A DNA stretch of 64,000 nt from contig JAEOUN010000078.1 in assembly GCA_016839245.1 (NCBI GenBank), forward strand, positions 61,464-125,463, read 5' to 3'. Made by a program: the position numbers and the translations under genes. A model generated the notes under the pieces. That model worked only from the letters and a program-made list of their open reading frames with translations. It searched no databases and was not told the DNA's origin. Positions 35,105 through 44,434 of this stretch are shown here, piece after piece (the first letter of the stretch is position 1; every line of letters begins with the position of its first letter). Source of the DNA: Candidatus Thorarchaeota archaeon (lineage in GTDB: Archaea > Asgardarchaeota > Thorarchaeia > Thorarchaeales > Thorarchaeaceae).

Positions 35105-36123
35105 GTAAACTCCTACCCGAGGAACTCTGTGGTCAGTTTTTTGGTGTAGGAAGTCTTGGGGAAATAGATTTCGAAACCCCTCTGCATTATATTAAGAGAC
35201 TAATCCTGCCTTACTCGTTCCAACTTACAGCAGTTCGCGATGAAGATATGATAAGGCAATTTGCTGCCTTAATTGATGAATTTGAGGAAAATGGAGATTT
35301 TATCCTTGATGTAGATATGTACACGTACAGAGAAATTACCAGTGATGACCAACCATTACTTGTAAGGGCTGAAAACTTTCATAGTCTATACAGCTTAATG
35401 GATGGAACACATTATCCTTACTTTAAAACACAACAGACTGCTCCTGCAACAATGTGCTTTAGTATCAGAGGGTCCGATGGTAAACAACTTGTCAACCGAT
35501 ATATGTTTCATTTCTTTGAGAGTCTAATGAGAAGGATAGCTCAAGGACAATATGAACACCTTTCCAAATCCTGTGGTATGATCATCCTTTGCCAAGATGA
35601 TCCAGGTCTTGGATTTGTCAAGCAGATGATAGAGTCTGGACATATGAATGACCTTTCTTTTAAACAAATAATAAATCTAACAGATGGCATATATCCAAAA
35701 CAGGTTATCCCGGCATACCATTACTGCGATGACTGGAGATTATTAGTAGAAAATGAATGGTATCCATTATGGGAGAGTAAATCGAAGTTAGTCCATATTG
35801 ATGTAGTTCGTTATCCACCTGAAATAAATCCTCAACAGGCTGAGAAGATCAATGCATTTTTGAAGAGGGGAGGAGGATTAGCATTAGGTATCTTACCTAA
35901 TGTTGATGATTCCTATAGTAAACCAATCTTGGCAACGTTGACAGATAATCTATCAAGAACTATTGATTTGTGCCAGAAGAGTGGTATAGATGTAGAGTTG
36001 CTAAGAAGTAGTTCAATGATTTCCACTCAATGTGGCTTGTCAGGTGCTAGCCAGGAATTAACAAGGAAAATTCATGAATTAAGTCCTAGTTTTAAAGAAA
36101 TCTTCATGAAATCAATAGGATAA
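35101..36123 (+). CDS. MetE/UROD-like protein with probable CTG start
   Basis: A protein of 340 residues in the cobalamin-independent methionine synthase/uroporphyrinogen decarboxylase-like barrel family. Likely zinc ligands are retained: HYC (in AYHYCDDW) and the last cysteine in STQCGLSG. It also has HIDVVRYPPE and a GGGLALGILPNVDD strand. The first ATG is at 35248, but the frame codes well upstream (FFGVGSLGEIDFETPLHYI) with no ATG, GTG or TTG before it. CTG at 35101 overlaps the previous TGA as CTGA, with GAGGTG seven bases upstream. The role could be methyl transfer to a thiol; the exact substrates are unknown. Confidence 0.78.
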   Translation: MSKLLPEELCGQFFGVGSLGEIDFETPLHYIKRLILPYSFQLTAVRDEDMIRQFAALIDEFEENGDFILDVDMYTYREITSDDQPLLVRAENFHSLYSLMDGTHYPYFKTQQTAPATMCFSIRGSDGKQLVNRYMFHFFESLMRRIAQGQYEHLSKSCGMIILCQDDPGLGFVKQMIESGHMNDLSFKQIINLTDGIYPKQVIPAYHYCDDWRLLVENEWYPLWESKSKLVHIDVVRYPPEINPQQAEKINAFLKRGGGLALGILPNVDDSYSKPILATLTDNLSRTIDLCQKSGIDVELLRSSSMISTQCGLSGASQELTRKIHELSPSFKEIFMKSIG

Positions 36124-36205
36124 ATAATTCGTTGATTGTCGATATGAGGGATATGCTTAAGTGATGGAATTCTAGGTTCAAGATGCGTCTTTGGATTGTG
36201 AGATT

Positions 36206-37129
36206 ATGGAAGAAGAAACAAAAGAACCAGGTCGGATAATGAAATTCGTACAGGATTATCGTTTAAAAATGCTTATTCCAGAACTCCTCGTTGTATTCGG
36301 AGTTTGGTATTTCCTACCTAACTTGGGAGTGACATTCTATCAAGGAAATGTGTATGAATCTTTTGGAGTTTGGATGTATCTTTTCCAACCGTTGTATTTC
36401 CTGCCAAGTGGCTTATTACTTGTTGCTGCCGTGTTTACGCTACATGGCATATATCCATTGGACAATTATCACGAGGGGAAAATAGCTGAACTTCCTAAAG
36501 CTGCAACTATCATGATTATCATATCTTTCTTATTCTTGCCAATTCTTGTAGCTATGCAAATGCTAGGTTATTATATGACTGAAACTACAGAGTTTTTCTC
36601 ACGTAATCCATTCTGGGAAAGAATTGAGAGCCTTGGAGATTTGCTTTTCTACGCAGGACCAATGTTCTTTGTAGGCCTTCAATGGTGGTTATTTATTCCT
36701 GTGTTTTTCCTATCTCAAGGAGTTGATGGAATCCATAAAATTGCTCACCATGAAACCTCTAGTGATAAAATAACTGCAATATTCTATTTCCTCTGGGCGA
36801 TTAGTATGCCCTTCTTCTTTGATCCAATAGAAATCATTGCGATGGTTGCATTATCTATTCCTGCGTTTGCATTCTATAGTTATATTCGACCATACTACAC
36901 TTATGTGACAGCAGTCCACACTCTTACATTCGCGCTACTTGCAGTTGTTGCAGTAATTCTCGGACCAGTTTTGCCACTATTGAACCTGTGGATTCCTGGA
37001 TTTATCCCAGATCACACACCAGAAAAGCTCTGGCTAGAAATCGTCCTGACTCCAACAATGTTGGGAATAATTGGAGCAATTATCATTATTGTCTTGATAA
37101 TTGCTGCGTACATTACACATAGAAAATAA
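36206..37129 (+). CDS. polytopic membrane protein, about 8 helices
   Basis: A 307-residue integral membrane protein with about eight hydrophobic helices and short loops. It has no family motif that I recognise. A cytoplasmic start (MEEETKEPGRIMKF) leads to helices such as LLIPELLVVFGVWYFLP and a last helix TMLGIIGAIIIIVLIIAAYI. The ATG at 36206 is preferred to a TTG at 36191. It is followed by a hairpin. Confidence 0.75.
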   Translation: MEEETKEPGRIMKFVQDYRLKMLIPELLVVFGVWYFLPNLGVTFYQGNVYESFGVWMYLFQPLYFLPSGLLLVAAVFTLHGIYPLDNYHEGKIAELPKAATIMIIISFLFLPILVAMQMLGYYMTETTEFFSRNPFWERIESLGDLLFYAGPMFFVGLQWWLFIPVFFLSQGVDGIHKIAHHETSSDKITAIFYFLWAISMPFFFDPIEIIAMVALSIPAFAFYSYIRPYYTYVTAVHTLTFALLAVVAVILGPVLPLLNLWIPGFIPDHTPEKLWLEIVLTPTMLGIIGAIIIIVLIIAAYITHRK

Positions 37130-37137
37130 TACGAGAT

Positions 37138-37175
37138 GGAAGTGCAATCTGCACTTCCTTCGATTTTCTCTAACT
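37138..37175 (+). terminator. hairpin terminator
   Basis: A perfect 9-bp stem (GGAAGTGCA/TGCACTTCC) with an ATC loop at 37138-37158 is followed by TTCGATTTTCT. It lies between convergent genes ending at 37129 and 37197. Confidence 0.75.
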
Positions 37176-37196
37176 TATCCAAGGAGCATTACAGAA

Positions 37197-37481
37197 TTAG
37201 AAGGTTGGTTTGCGTGTAGCCAGATCTTCATCTTCCTCTCTGAGCTTATGTTGAAAGGGTCTGCCTTGGCCATAGAGAGCAGGATCTTCATTCCGAGTCT
37301 TGCCCATAATAACAAGAAAACCAATTGCTTGAATAGTGACTGAACACATGGCTATGAGTAGTACTTCGGATACATAACTATGGACGAACATGTTAAGTAA
37401 CCAAGCAGTACAATAAACAATCGCCTGAATAATAATACCAACAAGGAGCATCAAAACCCATTTGTTAGTCCAATTTGTCAT
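37197..37481 (-). CDS. small two-helix membrane protein
   Basis: A 94-residue protein with two transmembrane helices (VLMLLVGIIIQAIVYCTAWLL and VLLIAMCSVTIQAIGFLVIM) and a charged cytoplasmic tail of about 35 residues. GGTGAT lies six bases before its ATG. It lies downstream of the three paralogous membrane proteins on the same strand. No family recognised. Confidence 0.7.
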   Translation of the reverse strand: MTNWTNKWVLMLLVGIIIQAIVYCTAWLLNMFVHSYVSEVLLIAMCSVTIQAIGFLVIMGKTRNEDPALYGQGRPFQHKLREEDEDLATRKPTF

Positions 37482-37546
37482 CGAGAATCACCTGCATTAC
37501 CTTGAAACATTACCAAGAATGGCTACAATTAAAGATGTCTGTTATA

Positions 37547-38521
37547 TTAGCTGGGATTTGCTGCATCATAATTATCCTTGAGTTTTGTAGCAAGAAAAGC
37601 GGCGAGTTTCCTAAAATCACTTGTAGAGATATTAGGAACGCTACTTGTTCGCTTTGGAATCTTGAATCTCGCAACAATCACACTTACATTATCATCCATT
37701 GAGTATTCTAGAATTGCAGGATATTTTGTACGGATTTTATGAACTTCTTCATTCTTTTCAACAGGTTGACCTTTGTAAATGGTGCCTACCAGGTAGGGGT
37801 ATGCAAATCCAGAGTGTGAAACCTGAACTTTGACTTGGACAGACTCAGGCAATCCTTGGATATAGGATTTAACCTCAGCATCAAAAAATGTATGCACTCC
37901 TGCACGGATACCAAGTTCAACATTCATGCCAGCTCGTATACCTACAACACCCTCTAGCTCGCGAGCAAAATTGTAGGTATCACCCTTCAATGGTGCTTTG
38001 AAGAATTCTTCAGCATCAATAGTAGGAATTCTGAATCCAATAACAAATCCTCCAACAGATATGATGGAATAGAATATTGTTATGATTAGGAGTGAATCTA
38101 TAATTGGATCGATTAATTGAATAGTAAAACTCTGGAATACAACTAGGAAGAAACCTATTGAAACTATGGCAATCATTGCAAAACAGCAGGCACAATAGTC
38201 TCCTGGATGGGCATAAAGCTCGCCATATGCATCCTCATACTTCTCAATCATATCTTCATATTCACTGAAACTAACCCATACTTTACGCCTTTCCCACTTT
38301 CCAGGTATGTAATCAATGGCCTTTTTTGAACTGAATCCCATGCCAAGTGATACTAAAAAGAGTGCAAGTGGCAATGCAATGTTGACTAGTAATGATTGCA
38401 TTTCACTTTCATAGAAATTAGAGAGAACAAATCCAGCAATGATGAAAACAAGAACTATTACTGCATATGCCTTGTTAACGTTACTCTGTCTGCTGTAATC
38501 AATTATCTTTCCTTCGCTCAA
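37547..38521 (-). CDS. four-helix membrane protein, paralogue 3
   Basis: A 324-residue protein: two pairs of transmembrane helices (about residues 17-65 and 112-160) and a C-terminal soluble domain with strand-rich segments (VGIRAGMNVELGIRAG). It is the last of three related genes. The start is a TTG that overlaps the previous stop as TTGA, with GGAGG seven bases upstream, so translation is coupled. A CACC cluster lies in helix 3 (DYCACCFAMI). No known family. Confidence 0.72.
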   Translation of the reverse strand: MSEGKIIDYSRQSNVNKAYAVIVLVFIIAGFVLSNFYESEMQSLLVNIALPLALFLVSLGMGFSSKKAIDYIPGKWERRKVWVSFSEYEDMIEKYEDAYGELYAHPGDYCACCFAMIAIVSIGFFLVVFQSFTIQLIDPIIDSLLIITIFYSIISVGGFVIGFRIPTIDAEEFFKAPLKGDTYNFARELEGVVGIRAGMNVELGIRAGVHTFFDAEVKSYIQGLPESVQVKVQVSHSGFAYPYLVGTIYKGQPVEKNEEVHKIRTKYPAILEYSMDDNVSVIVARFKIPKRTSSVPNISTSDFRKLAAFLATKLKDNYDAANPS

Positions 38522-39531
38522 TCTGCTTCCTCCTTTGAGTTCCTATGTTCGTATGAGGAAATAAGACCTCCGTTTCCATTTTTGGTGTCAATGCTAGAAG
38601 TACTATTCCTGATGAAGATATCAATTTCCTCAATGATATCTTGTAGAACATCACTCTCGCTGTGTCGCTCAATATACAACTCGATTGTCTTCTTGATGAG
38701 TTCAGTAGCTTCAAGAGAATTCAAAAATGATGGAATCGAGTTAATCACAATGGGTTCATGATCTGATTCACTAGCAAGTATTGCTTGATAGATTAGAGGA
38801 TTCCCTTTTGCATCAGTCTTGCATTCTAGCCAACCAACACTCTCAATTCCTTCAATACGAGCAACAGGTGTAGGATCTCTAACGGTGTAGAGTCCTGCAG
38901 ACTCTCCAATATTTGCCCTGATACCGCACCAGAAGATTCCCGGAAGTAAGCAGAAAGATTGAGTAATCTTCAGATACTTTCGTGGATTATATATTGGAAA
39001 TTCACTTGTTGCAGAAGTAGGGAGCATTTTAAAAATCGCAGCACTAAAGCCTAATCCAAATAGTATCACAAGGATAGCTATTATTGAAGGAGTTAAACTA
39101 ATCACAGTACTATTGGTCCGCATTAGGTAAAAAGGAATGAATAGAATTCCAATGAATATCAATATTGTAAAAAAGATAGTATGGTAATCCACAAATGATA
39201 CTAAATAGCTGTATTTTTGTCTATACTCCTTCATCATGGTTTTGAATTCACCACCTTCAACCTCCCGCACTCGGAAATTCCAGTCTGTAGGACCAATCCA
39301 TGATGTTTCTTTAAGTCTCCAGAGCGTGACTCCCAATATTGGAATGAAAACAGCTAGAATAAAAGAGGACCAACCCAACCAAGAAAAAGGAGATTCATAG
39401 AGAATAACCATCTGATATTGCGCAACTTCATAGAATATAATGGCCCATACTTGTAGAAGTATGAAGATGAATATGAGATATGGAAGCGATGATTTTGACC
39501 GAATTGGAGTTTCTGAAAGCATTCCTTTCAT
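38518..39531 (-). CDS. four-helix membrane protein, paralogue 2
   Basis: A 337-residue protein with the same layout as its neighbours: two N-terminal helices, a loop of about 50 residues, two helices and a soluble C-terminal domain (ARIEGIESVGWLECKTDAKG). A TATA-like TTATATAATC lies just upstream at 39538-39547, so it may also have its own promoter. The ATG at 39531 or 39522 is the start. Function unknown. Confidence 0.7.
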   Translation of the reverse strand: MKGMLSETPIRSKSSLPYLIFIFILLQVWAIIFYEVAQYQMVILYESPFSWLGWSSFILAVFIPILGVTLWRLKETSWIGPTDWNFRVREVEGGEFKTMMKEYRQKYSYLVSFVDYHTIFFTILIFIGILFIPFYLMRTNSTVISLTPSIIAILVILFGLGFSAAIFKMLPTSATSEFPIYNPRKYLKITQSFCLLPGIFWCGIRANIGESAGLYTVRDPTPVARIEGIESVGWLECKTDAKGNPLIYQAILASESDHEPIVINSIPSFLNSLEATELIKKTIELYIERHSESDVLQDIIEEIDIFIRNSTSSIDTKNGNGGLISSYEHRNSKEEAD

Positions 39532-39558
39532 CACATCCGATTATATAATACCCAAATC

Positions 39559-40563
39559 CTAGACCTTTTTTGTGCTGATTCGGGATAATAATTCCTTTAG
39601 TGGTGCAGAGTCGTTTCTAGTCTTTATGTATTCTTGCACTAAAAGAGCAACACCAATTTCTGTGACAAGTCGTATATCCTTGACACCTTGATGGATATTC
39701 TCTGTAGAAGTTGGATTCTTGACATAATAGCCAATCTCATCAGGATGAACGTATTTTCGATAGATGCGATCTGTTGATATCCACCACCAGACTACTTGAG
39801 GTTGCTCTTCTGTTTCATAGAGTCGGCAAAGCACTCGTGTTATAGCACCAAGGTCCTCACTCCAAGATTCAATGTAGCCTTCTTTCTCAATTCCCTTAAT
39901 TCTTAGAAGAACACGAGGTTCTTTGTAGATAGATAATTCACCATACTCTGCTTTATCGAGAACTATATGAATCTGTGAGATACCTTCAATGTCTTTTTGA
40001 ACAGATGCCAATCGTATTGCCTCTCGAATTAGAGGTAGGGTAAAGTCACCTGAGGCTGCATTTGAAGTGGATTTGAATGCACCATATAATGTAATCGAGA
40101 ATAGGAGTGCGAATATTGCACCTAAAAGAATTGGAGAGTATTGGATGATTCGTGGGTCGTACAAAAATGAATAAACTGGAAATGATGCAATCAGTACTAG
40201 TAGGACTAATGGTGCGAAGAACATCCAAAATTTACTATTAGCAACCAGTCGATAATTCTCTCCATTGTACCTCTTTGGTAATGCCTTTGCTTCCTCTATC
40301 GATAGTAAGGTAGGTGAAAAATCCCAATCAGGTGCATCATAGGTTATGATGCTTCTCTTATACCACCAGCCGTAATAATATGTCAATCCTGCAATAAGAA
40401 TCGGGAGTCCAACAAATATTGCTAATATTGGTATCCAATCCCAAGTCAGAGAAGGCATAAACATTGGAGCAAAGAAGCAGCCAAGAAGTGCATTAAAAAT
40501 GATTCCGAGTAGAAATACTACATAGAACTGAGACATTGATTTATAGGACACTATTTCTTTCAT
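39559..40563 (-). CDS. four-helix membrane protein, paralogue 1
   Basis: A 334-residue protein, first of the three related genes. Helices lie near residues 11-34, 40-68, 107-128 and 135-160. The soluble domain contains LLRIKGIEKEGYIESW, similar to the ARIEGIESVGWLE of the next gene. The ATG at 40563 has GGTGGAG five bases upstream. The trio lies head to tail, likely one operon. No known family. Confidence 0.72.
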   Translation of the reverse strand: MKEIVSYKSMSQFYVVFLLGIIFNALLGCFFAPMFMPSLTWDWIPILAIFVGLPILIAGLTYYYGWWYKRSIITYDAPDWDFSPTLLSIEEAKALPKRYNGENYRLVANSKFWMFFAPLVLLVLIASFPVYSFLYDPRIIQYSPILLGAIFALLFSITLYGAFKSTSNAASGDFTLPLIREAIRLASVQKDIEGISQIHIVLDKAEYGELSIYKEPRVLLRIKGIEKEGYIESWSEDLGAITRVLCRLYETEEQPQVVWWWISTDRIYRKYVHPDEIGYYVKNPTSTENIHQGVKDIRLVTEIGVALLVQEYIKTRNDSAPLKELLSRISTKKV

Positions 40564-40652
40564 TGGACTCCACCCGGGATTAATTTTCAGACTGGCTTAG
40601 GACTCTTTAAGGCTTGCTACTTGATATATTCAAGAACCGCAAAATCATCAGG

Positions 40653-40661
40653 CTTATATAG
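40653..40661 (+). promoter_or_regulatory. TATA box of peroxiredoxin operon
   Basis: CTTATATAG lies 51 bp before the first peroxiredoxin ATG, giving a leader of about 25 bases with AAGGAGA near the start codon. It fits the archaeal TATA consensus well. Confidence 0.55.
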
Positions 40662-40711
40662 TAATCAGAAATATGTTAACTATAATTAATTCAATTTTGT
40701 AAGGAGAAATA

Positions 40712-41197
40712 ATGATGTTAAAGATTGGCGATAAGGCACCAAATTTTACAACTACTACAGAATCTGGCGAAAAAATCAGACTCAGTGACTACAGAGGTAG
40801 AAGGCTTTTCCTATATTTCTACCCGAAGGACAACACTTCTGGATGTCAAGCTGAAGCATGCTCTATTCGTGATAGTTACGAGACCTTCAAGAATTCGGAT
40901 ATTCCCGTCTTGGGTGTATCAGGAGGAACTGCAAAATCACATCAGAGTTTCAGGGATAAGAACAATCTCCCATTTCCACTCCTTATGGATGAGAGCTTTG
41001 AAATTGCCAAACTCTACGAGGTCTATAAGACAAAGAAAATGTATGGAAAAGAATACCTTGGGATTGAACGAACAACATTTCTCATAGATGAGAAAGGAAA
41101 GATAGAGGGAATATTTGGCGGTCCAGAGGGCATTGAGAAAGTAAATACCAAGGAGCATGCAGACCAAGTTATCAAGTTCTGGAAATTAAAGTTGTAG
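40712..41197 (+). CDS. bcp: peroxiredoxin (BCP/PrxQ type)
   Basis: A 161-residue thiol peroxidase that reduces peroxides with a peroxidatic cysteine. The active site NTSGCQAEACSIRD has C45 and the resolving C50 five residues later, the classical PrxQ spacing. AAGGAGA lies eight bases before the start. It is directly followed by a second copy on the same strand, 11 bp away. Confidence 0.95.
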   Translation: MMLKIGDKAPNFTTTTESGEKIRLSDYRGRRLFLYFYPKDNTSGCQAEACSIRDSYETFKNSDIPVLGVSGGTAKSHQSFRDKNNLPFPLLMDESFEIAKLYEVYKTKKMYGKEYLGIERTTFLIDEKGKIEGIFGGPEGIEKVNTKEHADQVIKFWKLKL

Positions 41198-41208
41198 GAG
41201 GAGCAGAA

Positions 41209-41682
41209 GTGCTTAAAGAAGGAGACGAGGCCCCCGAATTCGAAACCATCGACGATGAAGGTAACTCATTCAAATTGAGTGAATTAAGAGGACAGAGAGT
41301 TGTCCTCTATTTCTATCCTAAGGATTTTACACCAGGATGTACTGAGGAGGCTTGTTCTATTCGCGATAGCTATACTCTCTTTGAGAGTCTAGGAATCCCC
41401 ATCTTTGGGATATCAGGTGGCAGTCAAGAATTGCATCAGAAATTCAGGAAGCAACATAATCTCCCATTCAATATTCTAATGGATGAGAACCTTAAGATTG
41501 CGAAATTATATGATGCATATAGTAAACTTGACATTCTTGGAATGGGTGTAAAGAGGATTACATATCTCATTGATAAATATGGCAAGATAGAAGCAATCTT
41601 CGGTGGATCAGAAGGTCTTGATAAAGTCCGAACTACAAAGCATGCAGAACAGATTCTGAACTTCTGGGGTCTCAAACTCTGA
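41209..41682 (+). CDS. bcp: peroxiredoxin (BCP/PrxQ type), second copy
   Basis: A 157-residue paralogue of the preceding gene with FTPGCTEEACSIRD (C44 and C49). It starts at GTG with AGGAGGAG upstream. The two proteins align end to end with moderate divergence, so the tandem duplication is not recent and the copies may differ in reductant or substrate. Confidence 0.95.
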   Translation: MLKEGDEAPEFETIDDEGNSFKLSELRGQRVVLYFYPKDFTPGCTEEACSIRDSYTLFESLGIPIFGISGGSQELHQKFRKQHNLPFNILMDENLKIAKLYDAYSKLDILGMGVKRITYLIDKYGKIEAIFGGSEGLDKVRTTKHAEQILNFWGLKL

Positions 41683-41793
41683 ATTCTTGTCCTAAGAAGA
41701 TAGACTTTAATAAAGGAACAATAGAGCCGGACTTAGACAGATGGCACCGTTGTTGAGTCATCTAGCAAATCAATGTATCAGGAGCATAATATA

Positions 41794-43155
41794 ATGCCTG
41801 AAGAAAAACTCACTGTTGATGAGCTAAAGAAAAAAGCTGAGAAGCCCGGTACGGATGCTATGATCATGCATCCTTATTATAGGGGCAAGATCCAATCTAT
41901 TGGGAAAGCTCCAGTACGCGACTTCTCAGATTTCGCAATCTGGTACACACCTGGTGTAGCTAAACCATGTCTTGACATCAAAGACAATCCTGACAAAGCA
42001 TATGACCACCTAAACAAGGGTAATATGGTCGCAGTCGTCAGTGACGGTACGCGCGTACTAGGCCTTGGTGATATTGGTCCACTTGCTGCAGGACCTGTTA
42101 TGGAAGGAAAAGCAATTTTATTCAAATACCTCGGTGGCGTGGATGCTTGGCCAGTGTGTGTAGATACTAAAGATGCAGACAAGATTATCGAGTTCGTCAA
42201 ATTACTTCAACCCTCCTTTGGAGGTATAAATCTAGAAGATATCTCTAAACCAAAATGTTACAAGGTCCTTGAGGAACTCAGAAATGACCCAGAGGTCAAG
42301 ATTCCAGTCTGGCACGATGACGCTCAAGGTACTGCTACTGTTGTACTTGCTGGTGTCCTTGGTGGTCTAAATGTTGTGAAGAAAGACATCGAAAACATCA
42401 GAGTTGCAATGCTTGGTGTTGGTGCAGCTAATACTAGAACTGCGTACCTATTGATTTCTGCAGGTGTGGATCCCAAGAACATCATAATGGTTGATAGTAC
42501 TGGAGCAATCTATGCAGACCGTGAGGATATCATTGCAGAGAAAGACTATGATACTTTCAAATATGATCTCGCTCAAAAGACCAATCCAGATAGAATGACT
42601 GGAGACCTTGGTGAAGTGATCAAGGGAATGGATGTCCTGATTAGTGCATCACGACCAGTCCCTGGCACCATTAAGAAAGAATGGATTGCGAAGATGTCAA
42701 AAGATTCCATAGTCTATGCCTGTGCCAATCCATTACCTGAGATATGGCCTTGGGACGCAAAAGAGGCCGGTGCACTTATTGTGGGTACAGGTCGCAGTGA
42801 CTTTGACAACCAAATCAACAACTCTCTTGGATTTCCAGGTATATTCCGTGGAACCCTTGATGTCAGAGCAAATACCATCACTGATGAGATGTGTATTGCT
42901 GCAGCTCAGGCACTTGCGGATCTTGGTGCCAAACAAGCAAATGAACGTAAGGTTATCCCAACCATGGACCAGTGGGAACTATACCCAGCAGAAGCAACTG
43001 CTGTTGGTATGAAAGCTATTGAGCAAGGAATCGCCAAAAAGCACTGGGAGGAAAAAGACCTCTACAAACATGCAGAGGAAGTCATCCGAGTAGCCCGTGG
43101 CTCATCTGAAATGCTCTATAAACAAGGCTTTATCCCTAAGGCTCCAAAGACATAA
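41794..43155 (+). CDS. NAD(P)-dependent malic enzyme
   Basis: A 453-residue malate dehydrogenase (decarboxylating) that converts malate to pyruvate and CO2. Conserved parts are [16 protein letters not shown], the DDAQGTATV metal-binding motif, and the nucleotide loop [15 protein letters not shown] with GAGxxG-like spacing. [13 protein letters not shown] and ANPLPEIWP follow as in the family. The ATG at 41794 has GGAG nine bases upstream. A strong hairpin terminator follows. Confidence 0.94.
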   Translation: MPEEKLTVDELKKKAEKPGTDAMIMHPYYRGKIQSIGKAPVRDFSDFAIWYTPGVAKPCLDIKDNPDKAYDHLNKGNMVAVVSDGTRVLGLGDIGPLAAGPVMEGKAILFKYLGGVDAWPVCVDTKDADKIIEFVKLLQPSFGGINLEDISKPKCYKVLEELRNDPEVKIPVWHDDAQGTATVVLAGVLGGLNVVKKDIENIRVAMLGVGAANTRTAYLLISAGVDPKNIIMVDSTGAIYADREDIIAEKDYDTFKYDLAQKTNPDRMTGDLGEVIKGMDVLISASRPVPGTIKKEWIAKMSKDSIVYACANPLPEIWPWDAKEAGALIVGTGRSDFDNQINNSLGFPGIFRGTLDVRANTITDEMCIAAAQALADLGAKQANERKVIPTMDQWELYPAEATAVGMKAIEQGIAKKHWEEKDLYKHAEEVIRVARGSSEMLYKQGFIPKAPKT

Positions 43156-43167
43156 GTCTGCAATATC

Positions 43168-43208
43168 TCAGCGGCGTTTTTTTCGCCGCTGACCACTTTA
43201 TTTTTAAT
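43168..43208 (+). terminator. hairpin terminator after malic enzyme
   Basis: A perfect 9-bp stem (TCAGCGGCG/CGCCGCTGA) with a T7 loop at 43168-43192 is followed by CCACTTTATTTTTAATTT. It is the strongest intrinsic-terminator-like structure in the window. Confidence 0.85.
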
Positions 43209-43327
43209 TTCAGGTTGATATTTCCTAAATAGTGAAAACAGGTTCTAGAACACCATATTATTAAGTTCCAAGACCAATGTTCAAATGATTTGGTTACAAA
43301 ATGTAACTTGTACTTGGAGAAGTAACA

Positions 43328-44434
43328 ATGTCCTATGATAAATGCGGGCAATGTGGCTCTTGTGTCAAATTATGCCCGATTTTCGATGCAGCAGGAGAAG
43401 AGCAGTTCTCACCCCGTGGCAAGATATACATCATGCAAATGATGGATCAGATTCAAAAGGATGAAGAGATGGGAAAAGAGTTCCGCAGATTACTCTTTCA
43501 ATGCACTCTTTGTGGCCGATGCGAAGAAACATGTTCATCTGGCGTAGATTTGCTGAAGATTTGGCATCAACAGCGAGGAAAAGCAATTGAAACAGCACCA
43601 GAAGAGTTTACTTATCTAGAATCATTAAAGGATGCTCTCATTAATGTAAAGAATATCTATGGACTTAATCCTGAAGACAGAGCCATCTATTGGCTTGACG
43701 AGCTTGAGGATGATATTCCCACATTAGTAGATAGAATCTATGAGAAAGGAAAGACAGCAGACATAATGATATTCTTAGGTTGCCTAATGTCGTTTAGAGG
43801 TAGTCAAATTGATGTCCTCCGTGCTCTATTTCAAACTCTTGAAAAACTCAAGGTTGACTATATGGTAATGGGATCGGAAGAATTCTGCTGCGGTCATCCC
43901 CTTTACTTATCAGGTAATGAGAAAGGAGCTGATGAACTTAGAAGGCATAACAAAAAAGTAATTGAAGATGCCAAGGCAAAGTATGTGATTACATGCTGCC
44001 CTGGATGCCTTATTCAGCTAAGGAACTACCACAATCTGGAAGGCGTTGAAGCACTCCATCATACTCAGTTCTTTGACAGAATCTTAAGTAACATACCAAA
44101 ATACAATCAAAAAGAACAACTCTCATATCATGACCCTTGTGAACTCCACCGCATTCTTGGTATAAAGAAAGAGCCAAGATCACTACTTTCTAAACTTGGA
44201 GTGGAATATCAGGAGATGAGTCTAAGCTGTTGTGGCGGAGGTGGACTCCTGAGAATGACGGATCCAAACCTCAGCGATAAAATCATTGAATTGAGAGCAG
44301 CTCGAGAAGATGTGCAAAATACCACTGTTCTAACAGCTTGTCCTTCATGTAGAGAGCAATTACTGAGTGTTAATTTAAAAACAAAAGACATTGTTGAAAT
44401 CCTCTCAGACTCTCTGGAAGAAGGGGGCAAATAG
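43328..44434 (+). CDS. Fe-S oxidoreductase subunit, GlcF/LldE/HdrD-like
   Basis: A 368-residue protein with two [4Fe-4S] ferredoxin motifs (C6-GQC-GSC-VKLC16 and QCTLCGRCEETC) and two CCG domains (CCGHPLYLSG and SCCGGGGLL) with their paired cysteines. This is the electron-transfer subunit type of glycolate oxidase, D-lactate dehydrogenase and heterodisulfide reductase. It lies directly before the FAD-subunit gene, with the stop abutting its start. It probably passes electrons from the flavoprotein to an acceptor; which one is not shown. Confidence 0.9.
   Translation: MSYDKCGQCGSCVKLCPIFDAAGEEQFSPRGKIYIMQMMDQIQKDEEMGKEFRRLLFQCTLCGRCEETCSSGVDLLKIWHQQRGKAIETAPEEFTYLESLKDALINVKNIYGLNPEDRAIYWLDELEDDIPTLVDRIYEKGKTADIMIFLGCLMSFRGSQIDVLRALFQTLEKLKVDYMVMGSEEFCCGHPLYLSGNEKGADELRRHNKKVIEDAKAKYVITCCPGCLIQLRNYHNLEGVEALHHTQFFDRILSNIPKYNQKEQLSYHDPCELHRILGIKKEPRSLLSKLGVEYQEMSLSCCGGGGLLRMTDPNLSDKIIELRAAREDVQNTTVLTACPSCREQLLSVNLKTKDIVEILSDSLEEGGK

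Noticed and set aside
35105..35247. Intergenic gap before the MetE-like gene
   Set aside because: The stretch is in frame and codes for plausible protein from an overlapping CTG, so it is not a true gap.
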